A stretch of 40,711 nt of DNA, from contig JAGCKR010000027.1 of assembly GCA_017647405.1 (NCBI GenBank), positions 1 through 40,711 of the forward strand, in the 5' to 3' direction. A model generated the notes under the pieces. That model made no database searches. It saw only the letters and a program-made list of their open reading frames with translations, and had not been told where the DNA came from. The position numbers and the translations under genes were made by a program. Position 1 is the first letter of the stretch; every line of letters begins with the position of its first letter. This document shows, in pieces, positions 1-9,610 of the stretch. The DNA is from Alphaproteobacteria bacterium (lineage in GTDB: Bacteria; Pseudomonadota; Alphaproteobacteria; CAAHEQ01; UBA3637).

Positions 1-2
1 AT

Positions 3-1349
3 GACGACGATGATGATACTGAATCCGATGCGGATTCGGATCCGGATACTGAGGATGAAAATGAATTAAAACAGGAAGAACAGAAACCTCAATCATTTTT
101 TAAAAATCCTTTCTTCATGTTTAAAAGACATGAAAATATGGCTCTTAAAAAAGGGCCTAATCCAGAAAAGCAGCAACGCAGTCCTGTTCAAAAATTTATT
201 GATGTTTTGCTTTATGGGGTTGAAGGTGCCCGTATTAAAAATGGGGAATTACCCAAACAAAGTATCACTGATGAATTATTATTGGGTTTGGGTTTTAAAG
301 CCTATTTAAAAGATGTTTTGTTGGGGCGTCAAGCCGCTAAATATTGGAAACAAAAAATGGGTGGGAAAGAAAATATTTCTCTGCTTAAAACGGGTTTAAA
401 GGGGTTGAAAAAACAGGCTGTAAATGATCCATCAGCCAGAGTGTTGATTAAAGAGGTTCAAAAAGGTTTAAAAGATAAGACTCTGAAATTAAATAAAGAG
501 CGGGTATCACAACAACAGCAATTAATGGAACAACAAAAGCAATCTGTTGAGTTAAATAAACCAAGGCCTCAGCCGGTACCAATAGAAAAGACGAGTGTTG
601 ATAAACAGCCGATTCAGCCTGTTCAAAAAGAGCCAGAAGTAAAGGCGCGGGTGTCTGGTGATGAAATGCGTCAAATCTTATTGAAAACGGAGCAAGAGGA
701 AAAACGCATATTGAAAGATGAACGGCGTGAAATTCTTCAAAGAGAAAGCATTAATGAAAAAGTTGCTTTAATGGAAAAACGGGTTCAGGAAAATAAACAA
801 GAGCAAGTTTTGTCAACACAAAAAAATGTTGAAATGACTGTTGCTAAAAAGGCGGTTGTTCAAAATGATAAAGATCAATTATTGATGCAAAGAGAAGAAA
901 TGCAGATGCAACGTTCTCAGCAAAATATGGACATGAGTGCTCTTCAAAATGCCAGTCGAATGGCTGCTATGCAACTAGGAGCGATGGTTCGCAACAACAT
1001 GGATAAAGTTATGCCTCAACAAGGATTGAAAGAATTTGTTCAGCGAGGGATGGCGCCGATTGATCGGGAAATTGCTGCGATTGGAAATGCTGTTAGAAAT
1101 TTGCAAGGTGTTCCTGGGGCTGGGCAACCGCCGATTGTGCCTCCGGTTGTAAAAGATACAACGCCGCCGGCACCAGTGCAGGCGCCTTCTCAACCAAATC
1201 AACAACAGTCGGTCGGTGATTCAAGAAATCCGCAACCTGAGCCTAGACAACCAGATGTTGCGGGAGCTATTGCTGGTAGAGCGGTTCATGTTATTCCTGA
1301 AGGCCAAGTAGCTCATCCAACGCCGGTATCGGAGCGAACACAAAAATAA
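3..1349 (+). CDS. Gln/Lys-rich protein of unknown function, 5' end outside the window
   Basis: The reading frame is open to the left edge, so the gene starts before the window; the ATG at 117 is internal, because the frame upstream of it codes an acidic run (five Asp, then Glu/Asp/Ser/Thr) without a stop. The visible 448 residues are that acidic stretch, a basic helical region, a long Gln/Glu/Lys-rich segment likely to form coiled coil (about residues 190-330), and a Pro/Gln-rich tail. No membrane segment, signal peptide or catalytic motif is visible. It converges with the slt gene, with 5 bases between the stops. I do not recognise the family; composition suggests a scaffold or structural protein, but that is inference. 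Confidence 0.8.
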   Translation, partial: DDDDDTESDADSDPDTEDENELKQEEQKPQSFFKNPFFMFKRHENMALKKGPNPEKQQRSPVQKFIDVLLYGVEGARIKNGELPKQSITDELLLGLGFKAYLKDVLLGRQAAKYWKQKMGGKENISLLKTGLKGLKKQAVNDPSARVLIKEVQKGLKDKTLKLNKERVSQQQQLMEQQKQSVELNKPRPQPVPIEKTSVDKQPIQPVQKEPEVKARVSGDEMRQILLKTEQEEKRILKDERREILQRESINEKVALMEKRVQENKQEQVLSTQKNVEMTVAKKAVVQNDKDQLLMQREEMQMQRSQQNMDMSALQNASRMAAMQLGAMVRNNMDKVMPQQGLKEFVQRGMAPIDREIAAIGNAVRNLQGVPGAGQPPIVPPVVKDTTPPAPVQAPSQPNQQQSVGDSRNPQPEPRQPDVAGAIAGRAVHVIPEGQVAHPTPVSERTQK

Positions 1350-1354
1350 GTATT

Positions 1355-3049
1355 TTATTGATAGATAGGCCATTTTCCATGGACAACATCATCTAGTGTT
1401 TCCAATGATGACTTTGTTAGTGAATTATAAATCCAATAATTGACCATAATTCTTTCGACAAAGCCGCGTGTTTCTTTTGCCGGAATGCTTTCGATAAACA
1501 GTAAGGGATCATTTTGATAGTCCATTTTGTTTTTCCATTTTATAAGGTTCCCAGGACCTGCATTATAAGCAACGGCAGTAAATATTAAATTGCCTTCAAT
1601 GGCTGGTAATCCCATTAAATAGCTTAAGTAATTTTGCCCTAATGTTAAGTTATATGATTCGTTTTCCATCTTGTGTAATTGAAATTTCATTTGGCTCATT
1701 TGGGCAATAATTTTAGCTGTTTGAGGCATTAATTGCATTAATCCTCTGGCGCCAACAGAACTACGGGCATGTTTATTAAAACAAGATTCTTGTCGAACGA
1801 ATGCAAAAACAAGTTCTTTTTTAACTTTCCAATTGTTTAAGGGTTTCCAGGCTGGTAAAGGGTATCTTTCTTTTGTGTCTGTTGAAACACCCGCCAGTTC
1901 AGATAGTTCTTTATAAAAGTTTTTTTGACGGGCCAGGTGTAGAAGAGCTTCTTTTTTTTCATCACTTAAAGAGAGATAAAGAGCGGTTAATTCTTTATCT
2001 GCAAAGTGTTTTTTGCCAATTTGTCGCAGGGCATAAAATCTGTTTAGTGCCGGATGTGAAAATTTTTGTATTGAAGCAGGTGAGTGACTTGTTTCATCAT
2101 CTAAAATATTTTCAAGATTATTTCCAATCATATAGCGGGCTAATAAGCCGTAAAATGTTCGAGGCTGTTCTGCGGCTAATTCCAAAAAATCACCGACTTT
2201 ATCAAAATCTCCTTCCTTTAAATATGAGCGAGCCGCCCAAAAGGAAGCGCTTGATTTTAATAAGGGATATCCATCATCATGAAGAGCAGTAGTTTCAAAG
2301 AAATGAGCCGCTGATTTATATTCTTTTTGTCGCCAAGAAGAAAGACCGGCGGTCCAATGAGCCAGGGGTAATTTATCACCAGAGGTTAAAATGGCTTTTT
2401 TTGTGAGGCTAAGGGCCTTTTTATCATCCCCATTTAAAAAGTATGAAAATGCGATAGCCGTATACACAATGTCAATATCTTTTTGGTTGAAAAGTTTTTG
2501 TGTTTTTGAATTGTTTACAACTTCAAGAGCTTCGGATAATTTATTTTTTTCAATAAGGGATTTAAGTTTTTGAGAAATTTTTTGAGCTTCTTTTTTATTT
2601 GAGCTTGAAAGATATGAAAAATTTTGTCTGCTGATTAAATTGATGGGCTCATCTCTTTTTATAAAACTGCATGCATTTGCACTGCCTCCATAAACTGGAT
2701 CTTTGGGAGGGGTAGTTTGTATTTTGAAATTTTTTCTTTTTCCTAATGCATAGATATCAGAAGAAATTGGTAAATGTTTATATTTTTTTAGAAAATTATT
2801 TATTTCTGCGGATGATGTTTTGTATCGTGGAGAAAAATATTTATCGAAAAGAATATATCCGGATAACAATTTATTTGAAAGTTGTGTTTCAAGATTTTTT
2901 GCTTTTTGATACTGTCCTTTCTGATGCGCATCAAAAATTTGTTTGTATATTTTTGTGTCTTTTGCGGATAAAACAGTTGCAAAAGAAACAGGAGCGCTTA
3001 AAGAAGCACACAAGAAAAGTGTGATGAAAATAAGGCTCCTGATTTTCAT
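1355..3049 (-). CDS. slt: soluble lytic murein transglycosylase
   Basis: Cleaves the MurNAc-GlcNAc bond of peptidoglycan in the periplasm, leaving 1,6-anhydro ends. It has a signal peptide (residues 1-24, ending SFA), a long alpha-helical superhelix typical of Slt70, and a C-terminal lysozyme-like domain. The catalytic Glu is E421 in RQES, followed by GLMQLMP and AYNAGPGN, the standard family 1 transglycosylase motifs. The 564-residue length is slightly short of E. coli Slt but normal for alphaproteobacteria. The ATG directly abuts the stop of the upstream 209-residue gene, so the two are co-transcribed and probably translationally coupled. The next locus codes a Mur ligase and LD-carboxypeptidase, which fits a cell-wall turnover group. 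Confidence 0.93.
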   Translation of the reverse strand: MKIRSLIFITLFLCASLSAPVSFATVLSAKDTKIYKQIFDAHQKGQYQKAKNLETQLSNKLLSGYILFDKYFSPRYKTSSAEINNFLKKYKHLPISSDIYALGKRKNFKIQTTPPKDPVYGGSANACSFIKRDEPINLISRQNFSYLSSSNKKEAQKISQKLKSLIEKNKLSEALEVVNNSKTQKLFNQKDIDIVYTAIAFSYFLNGDDKKALSLTKKAILTSGDKLPLAHWTAGLSSWRQKEYKSAAHFFETTALHDDGYPLLKSSASFWAARSYLKEGDFDKVGDFLELAAEQPRTFYGLLARYMIGNNLENILDDETSHSPASIQKFSHPALNRFYALRQIGKKHFADKELTALYLSLSDEKKEALLHLARQKNFYKELSELAGVSTDTKERYPLPAWKPLNNWKVKKELVFAFVRQESCFNKHARSSVGARGLMQLMPQTAKIIAQMSQMKFQLHKMENESYNLTLGQNYLSYLMGLPAIEGNLIFTAVAYNAGPGNLIKWKNKMDYQNDPLLFIESIPAKETRGFVERIMVNYWIYNSLTKSSLETLDDVVHGKWPIYQ

Positions 3050-3679
3050 TTATTTAATAACGTATTTTACCATAGATTTGCATTCAGCGTCAGAAATACC
3101 TTCTGCTTTGCAAACACTTGCTTTTACAGGAACAATTTTTAATAAATCTTGGCACATCGGTCCTAACAAATTTATTGCACCGGTTACTGTATCGTTAGCA
3201 GGAACACCGGAAAATTCGTAAGGAACATTAATACCGCCATAAGAAATCAGAAGTTTTAATTGAGAGAGAGGGTATTCGCTTTTGTTTTCAAGGGTCAGTT
3301 GTCCGGTGCAAAATTGGGAGTTTACGCCTGTTGGTGGTGTTGTAATCCGTATATTATGCGGATGAATTTCGAACATTTGATCTTTTTTCTTTTTATCATT
3401 TTTTTCTGTTTTTTCAGATTCTTTTTTAGGAGTTGGCTTTTTAATCGGTTTGTTTGTGACCGTTTCTTCAATTTCTTTAAATTCTTCTTCGGGATTTTTA
3501 TTTAAGTCTATATTCGCTTCTTCATTAAACAAATCAAAAGTCTCTGGATTTTCAGAAACAGGAGCCGGTGCCGGTTTTTCTTTCTTTTGTAATTCAGGGA
3601 AAAGGCCGCTGTTTGCGAAAGATGAAAAAGGAATCAAACAAGAAACTAAAATGGCTGAACATAAAAAGTATTTGCGCAT
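3050..3679 (-). CDS. secreted protein of unknown function upstream of slt
   Basis: A 209-residue protein with a clear signal peptide (residues 1-22, ending SFA), a charged Lys/Glu/Pro-rich linker (about 30-100) and a C-terminal beta-rich domain with four Cys (FCTGQ, MCQD, VCKAEG, AECKS) that could form two disulfides in the periplasm. GAGAGG lies 5 bases before the ATG. Its stop abuts the slt start, so a role near the transglycosylase is likely. The family is not recognised. It is divergent from the Mur ligase gene, with 78 bases between the starts. Confidence 0.8.
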   Translation of the reverse strand: MRKYFLCSAILVSCLIPFSSFANSGLFPELQKKEKPAPAPVSENPETFDLFNEEANIDLNKNPEEEFKEIEETVTNKPIKKPTPKKESEKTEKNDKKKKDQMFEIHPHNIRITTPPTGVNSQFCTGQLTLENKSEYPLSQLKLLISYGGINVPYEFSGVPANDTVTGAINLLGPMCQDLLKIVPVKASVCKAEGISDAECKSMVKYVIK

Positions 3680-3757
3680 GAGAACCTCTCTTTACTTTTG
3701 TTTAAAATTAAGCTAAAATACACTAAATTATTTTTATTTTAGAGGAAAATATTTTAA

Positions 3758-5152
3758 ATGGCAACATTTTTTTTCTGCGGAATTGGTGGTATTGGTATGA
3801 GTGCAATTGCACTTTATCTCCAAAAAAAAGGTCATCGGGTCTTAGGATCTGATCGTTCATTTGATGCAAATAATAATCTTGAAATGAAAGAACGCTTATT
3901 AAAAGCGGGGATTTCGCTTTTTGCACAAGATGGCTCTGGTATAACTGATCAGGTGAATTTTTTAATTGTTTCCTCAGCTGTTGAAGAAAGTATACCGGAT
4001 GTGAAAAAAGCATTAGAACTTTCGATTCCTGTCAAAAAAAGAGCGACTTTGTTAGCTGATATTTTTCATTCGTTTGAAAAAAAGATTGCTGTTGCAGGGA
4101 CCAGTGGAAAAACAAGTGTAACAGCTATGACGGCGCATATTTTATATCAGTTGGAAAAGCATCCGGTGATGATTAACGGTGGAATTATGCGTAATGTTTA
4201 TCATAATGAAGAGCCTTCAAATCTGATTTATGATACGGGAGATATTATTGTGATTGAATCGGATGAATCAGATGGATCGATTGAACTATATAATCCGTAT
4301 ATCAGTGTGTTAAATAATATTTCATTAGATCATAAACCATTGGCAGAGATTAAACCTCTTTTTGAACGTTTTTTAGAAAGAGCAGAGCTGGGTTGTGTTA
4401 TTAATCTGGATTGTGAGCATACAAAAACCATTTCTTTGCCGGATAAAAAGATTGTGTCTTTCTCGGTTGAAAAAGATAAACAGGCAACATTATATGCTTC
4501 TGATGTTTTTCAAACACCGCAAGGTATATCTTTCAAAATGGATGGTGAAGAGTATACTTTGCCTTTTATCGGTATTCACAACCTTTCAAATGCTTTGGCT
4601 GCTGTTTGTGCCTGTTTGTTGCTGGATATAAAACCAAAGGATGCTTTTGAAGCCTTGAAAACTTTTAAAGGAACGCACCGTCGTCTTGAAAAAGTGGGTG
4701 AAACGGGCGATGTAATCATTATCGATGATTATGCTCATAATGAAGAAAAAATTAAAGCAGCGTTATCTGCATTAAAAGTTTTATTAAAACAAGATACACA
4801 TTTGTTTGTTGTTTTTCAGCCTCATGGTTTTGCGCCACTTAAATTAATGAAAGATGGGTTAATTCAAATGTTGAAAAATGAATTATCCGATCAGGTTAGC
4901 TTTTTAATGTTGCCGGTTTATTATGCCGGTGGAACGGTTGATAAATCTATTTCTTCATTTGAGGTTATTGAGCCGTTATTTATGGCAGGAAAAAATGCTG
5001 TTTATTTTGAAACAAGAAGTTTGTTAAAAAAACATATTGTTGATCGGGTAAAATCCGGCGATGTTATTGCTGTTATGGGGGCAAGAGATGCATCTTTAAG
5101 CGATTTTGCCAGAAGCATTTTAGAAACATTAAAAGAAAAGGAGATTGCATGA
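3758..5152 (+). CDS. Mur ligase of the MurC/Mpl type
   Basis: A 464-residue ATP-dependent ligase that joins UDP-MurNAc to an amino acid or peptide. The N-terminal nucleotide-binding motif is CGIGGIGMSAIA (residues 7-18), the P-loop is GTSGKTS (114-120), the middle domain has ESDESDGS, and the C-terminal domain has FKGTHRRLE, IDDYAHN and FQPHGF. These match MurC and Mpl. The P-loop has Ser where most family members have His (GTHGKT). The start has AGAGGAAAA before it. It overlaps ldcA by the 4 bases ATGA. LdcA makes tripeptide from tetrapeptide and Mpl re-attaches tripeptide to UDP-MurNAc, so the pairing favours a recycling (Mpl-like) role over MurC; sequence alone does not settle this. Confidence 0.85.
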   Translation: MATFFFCGIGGIGMSAIALYLQKKGHRVLGSDRSFDANNNLEMKERLLKAGISLFAQDGSGITDQVNFLIVSSAVEESIPDVKKALELSIPVKKRATLLADIFHSFEKKIAVAGTSGKTSVTAMTAHILYQLEKHPVMINGGIMRNVYHNEEPSNLIYDTGDIIVIESDESDGSIELYNPYISVLNNISLDHKPLAEIKPLFERFLERAELGCVINLDCEHTKTISLPDKKIVSFSVEKDKQATLYASDVFQTPQGISFKMDGEEYTLPFIGIHNLSNALAAVCACLLLDIKPKDAFEALKTFKGTHRRLEKVGETGDVIIIDDYAHNEEKIKAALSALKVLLKQDTHLFVVFQPHGFAPLKLMKDGLIQMLKNELSDQVSFLMLPVYYAGGTVDKSISSFEVIEPLFMAGKNAVYFETRSLLKKHIVDRVKSGDVIAVMGARDASLSDFARSILETLKEKEIA

Positions 5153-6009
5153 AAGTTGTCACAATTGTTGCACCGGCTTCTCCGGTTTCTTTATCAGAAA
5201 AAAAAGTAATCGAATCATTTTTCAAAAAAGAGGGATTTGATGTTCGTTTTATGCCACATACTTTTGAACAAGAACGTTATTTGGCTGGAACAGATGAAAA
5301 TCGGGCAGCTGATTTAAATAAAGCGTTGACAGATTCGCAAACAGATATTGTGATCGCGTTGCGAGGAGGATATGGCTCTCCCAGAATTTTAGATATGTTG
5401 GATTATAAAGCAATCAAAAAAGCGAATAAAAAATTATTTGGATTTAGTGATATTACGGCACTTCAACTGGCTTTATATAAAAAAACAGGATTGGTATCTT
5501 ATTCGGGATTTAATGCTGATTGTGCTATTAAAGGCGTTGATCCTCTGTTAAAAGAAACTTTTTTTAAAGCTGTAAATGATGAAAGACTTGTTGTTGATAA
5601 TTTAAAACCTGTTGTAAAAGGGGTTGCTAAAGGAAAAGTTCTTGGGGGAACATTAACGATGCTTGTTTCTTTAATGGGAACACCATATATGCCTTCCTTA
5701 AATGGTGCATTACTCGTTGTTGAAGAGGTACATGAATCTCCTTATCGAATTGACAGAATGTTAAATCAGTTACGTTTAGGTGGGCATTTGAATCGGTTAG
5801 CGGGCGTTATTTTATCTGAATGTGCCGATTGTGTGGCTAAAGATAAACAAGATGGAACCGTTGAAGAAGTTTTTAACAGTTTTTTTAATCAATTAGGAAT
5901 TCCTGTTGTTAGCGAATTTCCGTATGGACATATTCCGAAAAGAATTGTTTTCCCAATTGGAAAAAAAGCAACTTTGAATGCAACAGAAGGTAAACTTATT
6001 TTTGAATAA
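5149..6009 (+). CDS. ldcA: LD-carboxypeptidase, family S66
   Basis: Removes the terminal D-Ala from murein tetrapeptides in the cytoplasm during peptidoglycan recycling. The 286 residues match family length. The nucleophile is probably S100 in GFSDIT, after the conserved GGYG motif; the Glu is in LLVVEEVHE (E192) and the His is H261 in PYGHIPKR, giving the Ser-His-Glu triad of S66 enzymes. It has no signal peptide. Its ATG overlaps the Mur ligase stop, and the U32 gene begins 14 bases after its own stop, so these three plus-strand genes look like one operon. Confidence 0.92.
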   Translation: MKVVTIVAPASPVSLSEKKVIESFFKKEGFDVRFMPHTFEQERYLAGTDENRAADLNKALTDSQTDIVIALRGGYGSPRILDMLDYKAIKKANKKLFGFSDITALQLALYKKTGLVSYSGFNADCAIKGVDPLLKETFFKAVNDERLVVDNLKPVVKGVAKGKVLGGTLTMLVSLMGTPYMPSLNGALLVVEEVHESPYRIDRMLNQLRLGGHLNRLAGVILSECADCVAKDKQDGTVEEVFNSFFNQLGIPVVSEFPYGHIPKRIVFPIGKKATLNATEGKLIFE

Positions 6010-6023
6010 TTAAAGGGTATAAA

Positions 6024-8285
6024 ATGAAAACAGAACTTTTGGCGCCGGCAGGTGATAAAGAAGCCGCATACAGTGCGTTTTATTTTGGTGCAGATGCTAT
6101 TTATTTGGGTTTAAAATCATTCTCTGCGCGTGCGGAAGCGGTTAATTTTGATGAGAAGGATTTGGATGAAATAACTGCTTTTGCACATACAAAAGGTAAA
6201 AAAGTTTATGTTGCCATCAATACCTTAATGCAAGAAAGAGAGTTGCCTGAATTATTAAAAATGCTGTCTATGTGTGAAAAATACCATGTTGATGCCATTA
6301 TTGTTCAAGATTTAGGAGTGGCTAGAATTGCTAAAAAATGTTTTCCAAGTTTGGTTTTGCATGCAAGTACTCAAATGGCGGTACATAATTTAGAAGGCGC
6401 TTTGGCTCTTAAAAAACAAGGGTTTGAAAGGGTTGTTTTAGCTAGAGAACTTTCTTTGAAAGAAATTATCGAAATTAAAGAAAAATCGGGTGTTGAAATT
6501 GAAGTTTTCATTCATGGGGCACTTTGTTATTCATATAGTGGACTTTGTTTATTTTCGTCGTTAACAACTTCAAGAAGTGCAAACAGAGGAAAATGTGTAT
6601 ATTCTTGTAGAGGTCTTTTTGAAAGAAATGGCCAAAAGAGTCATCTTTTTTCAATGAAAGATTTGGCTCTTGAAAAAGATGTTTTAAAATTAGAGGGGTT
6701 ATCTCTTAAAATTGAAGGAAGAAAAAAAACGCCTTTATATGTTGGGGCGGTAACAGATTATTATCGTCGTATTTTAGATACGGGAAAAACAGAGGTAACA
6801 TTAAGTGATAATTTAAAACAAATTTTTGCGCGACCATGGACAAAACTTCATTTTAATGGAAAAAATAAAGATGTTATTGATGAAGAGTTTGTTGGGCATC
6901 GGGGATTGTTTATTGGAGATGTTGAAATTGTATCTGGTGGTATTTTAACATTCAAAACATTATCTGCGATTGAAAGATATGATGGGATTCAAATTGATAT
7001 TGATGGTGTTGAAAGACCATTTGGTTTTTCTGCCGAAGAACTGTTTTTAAATAAAAAAAGAGTTTTTGAGGTTCAAAAAGGACAAAAAGTTTCAATTAAA
7101 TTACCTAATAATGCGCCTTTTATCAAAAAAGGATCAAAAGTTTATTCGGCCTCTTCCACAAAAGTAAAACGGGCATATAAATATCAAAAACCAAAGCCAA
7201 ACGAATATATGAATCAAATTGGAATCGAGGTTTTGGTTTGCGTTCTTCAAGATAAGATAACGGCAACATGTTTAGATCAAACCGTTTGTTTAGAAGGAGA
7301 GTTTTTAAAAGCAAAACAACCGGAAAAGGTTTATGAAAATGTTTTTTCGAGTTTTTCAAAAACAGGGGAATATTCTTTTTATTTAAAAGAATTATTTTTG
7401 GAAAATAAGGAAGGCCTTTTTGTACCGTCTTCTTTATTAAATGAATTGAGACGATTGCTTTATGCTTCGATTTCTTTTGAAGAAAGAAAAGTATCATTAC
7501 CTATTACTCAGAATTTTCAAAAAGAGAAAGTAAGTAAAAAGTGGAGTTTAAAAACCGATCAACTGTCTTTATTAAGCGGATTGGATTTATCTGAGTTTGA
7601 TCAAATTATTTTTAAAATAAATGAAAAATCCATTCCGGAAGAACTTGACTTTTTACCAAAAGAAAAGCTTGTTGTGGCATTGCCTGTTATTATGAGAAAT
7701 CAACTGTTTTGGAAGAAAAAAATTGATGCATTTTTTAATGCAGGGATAAAGCAATTTATGATTGGTAATATTTCCGGATTTTCACTTTTACCGCCATCAG
7801 CAAAGATTTATGTGGATCATACAATTGGTGTTTTAAATTTGCAGGCGCTTTCTTATCTTTTGGAGCAAAAGGCCAGAGGAGTAACTTTAAGTGTTGAAGA
7901 TACAAAGGAAAATATAGCCCATTTAATTGATAAATCTGATTCAGCAACTCTTGTTGTTTATCAGGATGTTGAGTTGTTTATTTCGGCAAATTGTGTTCGC
8001 AAAAACGATTGTTCTCTTTGTGACAGAAAATTTATAACAGATGAAATTACGTTAGGTAGAGATCAGTTTTTGCTTATCAGTGAAAATTGCGAAACAAAAG
8101 TTTTGAAAAAAACACCATTTTATATCGCGCCGGAAGCAAAGGATTTAAGTCCTGAATATTATCGGATTGATTTTTGTAATCGCAAATATTCTGTGTCAGA
8201 AGCAAGGAAGATAATAGAATCATCTTTTAAATTTCAACCGCTTAAAAATACGTTTACGGGTAATTTTAAAAAGAAATTTGCTTAA
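6024..8285 (+). CDS. U32 family protein, RlhA-like
   Basis: A 753-residue U32 'peptidase' protein. It opens with MKTELLAPAGDKEAAYSAF and carries the family features IYLGLKSFSARAEA, FIHGALCYSYSGLC and the Cys cluster RGKCVYSCRGLF. A long C-terminal half follows (about 400-753), ending with CVRKNDCSLCDRKF, a second Cys cluster. Several U32 proteins are now known to hydroxylate RNA (RlhA on 23S rRNA C2501, TrhP/TrhO on tRNA), and the long form with extra domains is most like RlhA. A true protease role is less likely. AAAGGG lies before the ATG, 14 bases after ldcA. Confidence 0.85.
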   Translation: MKTELLAPAGDKEAAYSAFYFGADAIYLGLKSFSARAEAVNFDEKDLDEITAFAHTKGKKVYVAINTLMQERELPELLKMLSMCEKYHVDAIIVQDLGVARIAKKCFPSLVLHASTQMAVHNLEGALALKKQGFERVVLARELSLKEIIEIKEKSGVEIEVFIHGALCYSYSGLCLFSSLTTSRSANRGKCVYSCRGLFERNGQKSHLFSMKDLALEKDVLKLEGLSLKIEGRKKTPLYVGAVTDYYRRILDTGKTEVTLSDNLKQIFARPWTKLHFNGKNKDVIDEEFVGHRGLFIGDVEIVSGGILTFKTLSAIERYDGIQIDIDGVERPFGFSAEELFLNKKRVFEVQKGQKVSIKLPNNAPFIKKGSKVYSASSTKVKRAYKYQKPKPNEYMNQIGIEVLVCVLQDKITATCLDQTVCLEGEFLKAKQPEKVYENVFSSFSKTGEYSFYLKELFLENKEGLFVPSSLLNELRRLLYASISFEERKVSLPITQNFQKEKVSKKWSLKTDQLSLLSGLDLSEFDQIIFKINEKSIPEELDFLPKEKLVVALPVIMRNQLFWKKKIDAFFNAGIKQFMIGNISGFSLLPPSAKIYVDHTIGVLNLQALSYLLEQKARGVTLSVEDTKENIAHLIDKSDSATLVVYQDVELFISANCVRKNDCSLCDRKFITDEITLGRDQFLLISENCETKVLKKTPFYIAPEAKDLSPEYYRIDFCNRKYSVSEARKIIESSFKFQPLKNTFTGNFKKKFA

Positions 8286-8369
8286 CAATATGTATTTTCT
8301 TGCTTTTTTTGTAAAAAGAACATAATCTTTTTTTATGGAAATATATCTAAAAAAAAGAGGAGATTGTTG

Positions 8370-9173
8370 ATGTTTAAATTTTTATTAAAAGCAATACTTA
8401 TTTTGGTTGTTATTTTAATTCTAGCGGTTGTTGGTGTTTATTTTTACGCTGGGGAAATTGTGAAAAAAGCGGTTGAAACATATGTGCCACAAGTAACGCA
8501 AACTTCAGCGAAGTTAGAGGGTATGGATTTATCGTTGGCGAAAGGTGAAGTTTCCTTAAATGGGTTATCTATTGGTAATCCCAAAGGATATCAATCATCG
8601 GATGTTTTTTCTGTTAAACAAGTCAAGGTTGTTTTCCGTCCAACAACGTTGTTGCACGATAAGATTATCATTGATCAGATTTTAATTGATGGAACGCATG
8701 TTTCTGCCGAGGCAACTTATAAAGATGGTCAAATTGTTTCGAATTTAACAACAATCAAAAATAATGTCGATTCGTTTTTGAAATCTTCTTCAACAACATC
8801 TGAATCAAAAGAGTCTGTTTCAAAAGAAGAAAAATCTTCTCAAACGAAATCAACTAAAACAGTTGTGATTAAGGATTTGCAAGTTAATAATTCTAGTTTA
8901 ACATTGGGTTTCTTGGAACAAACTATTGAAATGCCTTTACCAAATATTCAACAGAAAAATATTGGTGAAAAAGGTCAAAAACAAACAATCAAAGATATTG
9001 TTGTTTATATTTTTGATTTGATATCTCTTGAAAGTATTAAGGCTGCCGGAAAAGGTGTTGAGGATTTGTTAAAGCAATCCGCTCAAACAGCTATTGATGG
9101 AGTAAATAAAGTAGTTGATGATGCGAAAAAATCATCAGAAGGCTTGATTAATGCTGTTAAAGGGATCTTCTAA
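8370..9173 (+). CDS. AsmA-like membrane-anchored protein
   Basis: A 267-residue protein with one N-terminal membrane helix (about residues 4-26) and a periplasmic beta-strand region with the pattern LxGxxLSLAKGEVSLNGLSIGNPKGY, VKVVFRPTTLL, ILIDG, seen in AsmA/DUF748-type proteins. The middle is Ser/Lys-rich and the C-terminus is helical. I start at the ATG 8370: GAGGAGA sits 6 bases before it, whereas the TTG at 8364 would touch that site. AsmA-like proteins act in envelope lipid transport or assembly; the exact job here is inferred only from the fold pattern. Confidence 0.75.
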   Translation: MFKFLLKAILILVVILILAVVGVYFYAGEIVKKAVETYVPQVTQTSAKLEGMDLSLAKGEVSLNGLSIGNPKGYQSSDVFSVKQVKVVFRPTTLLHDKIIIDQILIDGTHVSAEATYKDGQIVSNLTTIKNNVDSFLKSSSTTSESKESVSKEEKSSQTKSTKTVVIKDLQVNNSSLTLGFLEQTIEMPLPNIQQKNIGEKGQKQTIKDIVVYIFDLISLESIKAAGKGVEDLLKQSAQTAIDGVNKVVDDAKKSSEGLINAVKGIF

Positions 9174-9192
9174 TTCTTTGATAAAAAAGATT

Positions 9193-9221
9193 GCCCCAAC
9201 ATTTTGTAGGGGCTTTCTTTT
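9193..9221 (+). terminator. Rho-independent terminator after the AsmA-like gene
   Basis: GCCCC (9193-9197) pairs with GGGGC (9209-9213) across an 11-base loop and is followed by TTTCTTTT. It lies 20 bases after the stop at 9173. Confidence 0.75.
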
Positions 9222-9261
9222 AGCTATTTTAATTGTTTTTTGATAAAAAAAAGGATCTTAA

Positions 9262-9567
9262 ATGAAAAACAGAAGATTATGGTTTTATTTTTGTTTGCTG
9301 ATTATATGTATTGTAATTCCTCTTTCAGTTTTTCTTCTTCAAAGAGAAATTATTGTGGAGATTTGTTGTGATGATATTTTGGTTTTCTCTGTTCCTAGAA
9401 ATAGTGGTGTTTTTCACAAAGTTTCTTGTAAGTGTGTTCCCGTTGATTCTTCTTTAAGTTTTGAAAGAATGGTATTTCTATTTGGATTCTCGTTTGTTGG
9501 GATCTTGCTTTTTGGAAGAGGGATTTATTTGTTAATAAAAAAGATAAAAAATAAAAAAATAGGATAG
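9262..9567 (+). CDS. small two-helix membrane protein
   Basis: A 101-residue ORF with AAAGGATC before its ATG, a hydrophobic helix at about residues 8-28 and a second at about 70-92, ending in a Lys-rich tail. Between them is a short loop with four Cys (CCDD, SCKCVP). It stands alone, behind a terminator and before the tRNA-fMet locus. The family is not recognised. A coding call rests on the site, the hydrophobic pattern and gene-like composition. Confidence 0.55.
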   Translation: MKNRRLWFYFCLLIICIVIPLSVFLLQREIIVEICCDDILVFSVPRNSGVFHKVSCKCVPVDSSLSFERMVFLFGFSFVGILLFGRGIYLLIKKIKNKKIG

Positions 9568-9575
9568 TCCTTGTC

Positions 9576-9602
9576 GGTCGCGCGCTTCAACTCCGCACGA
9601 CC
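9576..9602. other. GC-rich hairpin of unknown role
   Basis: GGTCG (9576-9580) pairs with CGACC (9598-9602), and after a C-A mismatch GCG (9582-9584) pairs with CGC (9594-9596). It stands out because its surroundings are mostly A and T. There is no T tract on the plus side. It lies between the small membrane protein and the tRNA terminator. Confidence 0.5.
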
Positions 9603-9610
9603 CACGATAA

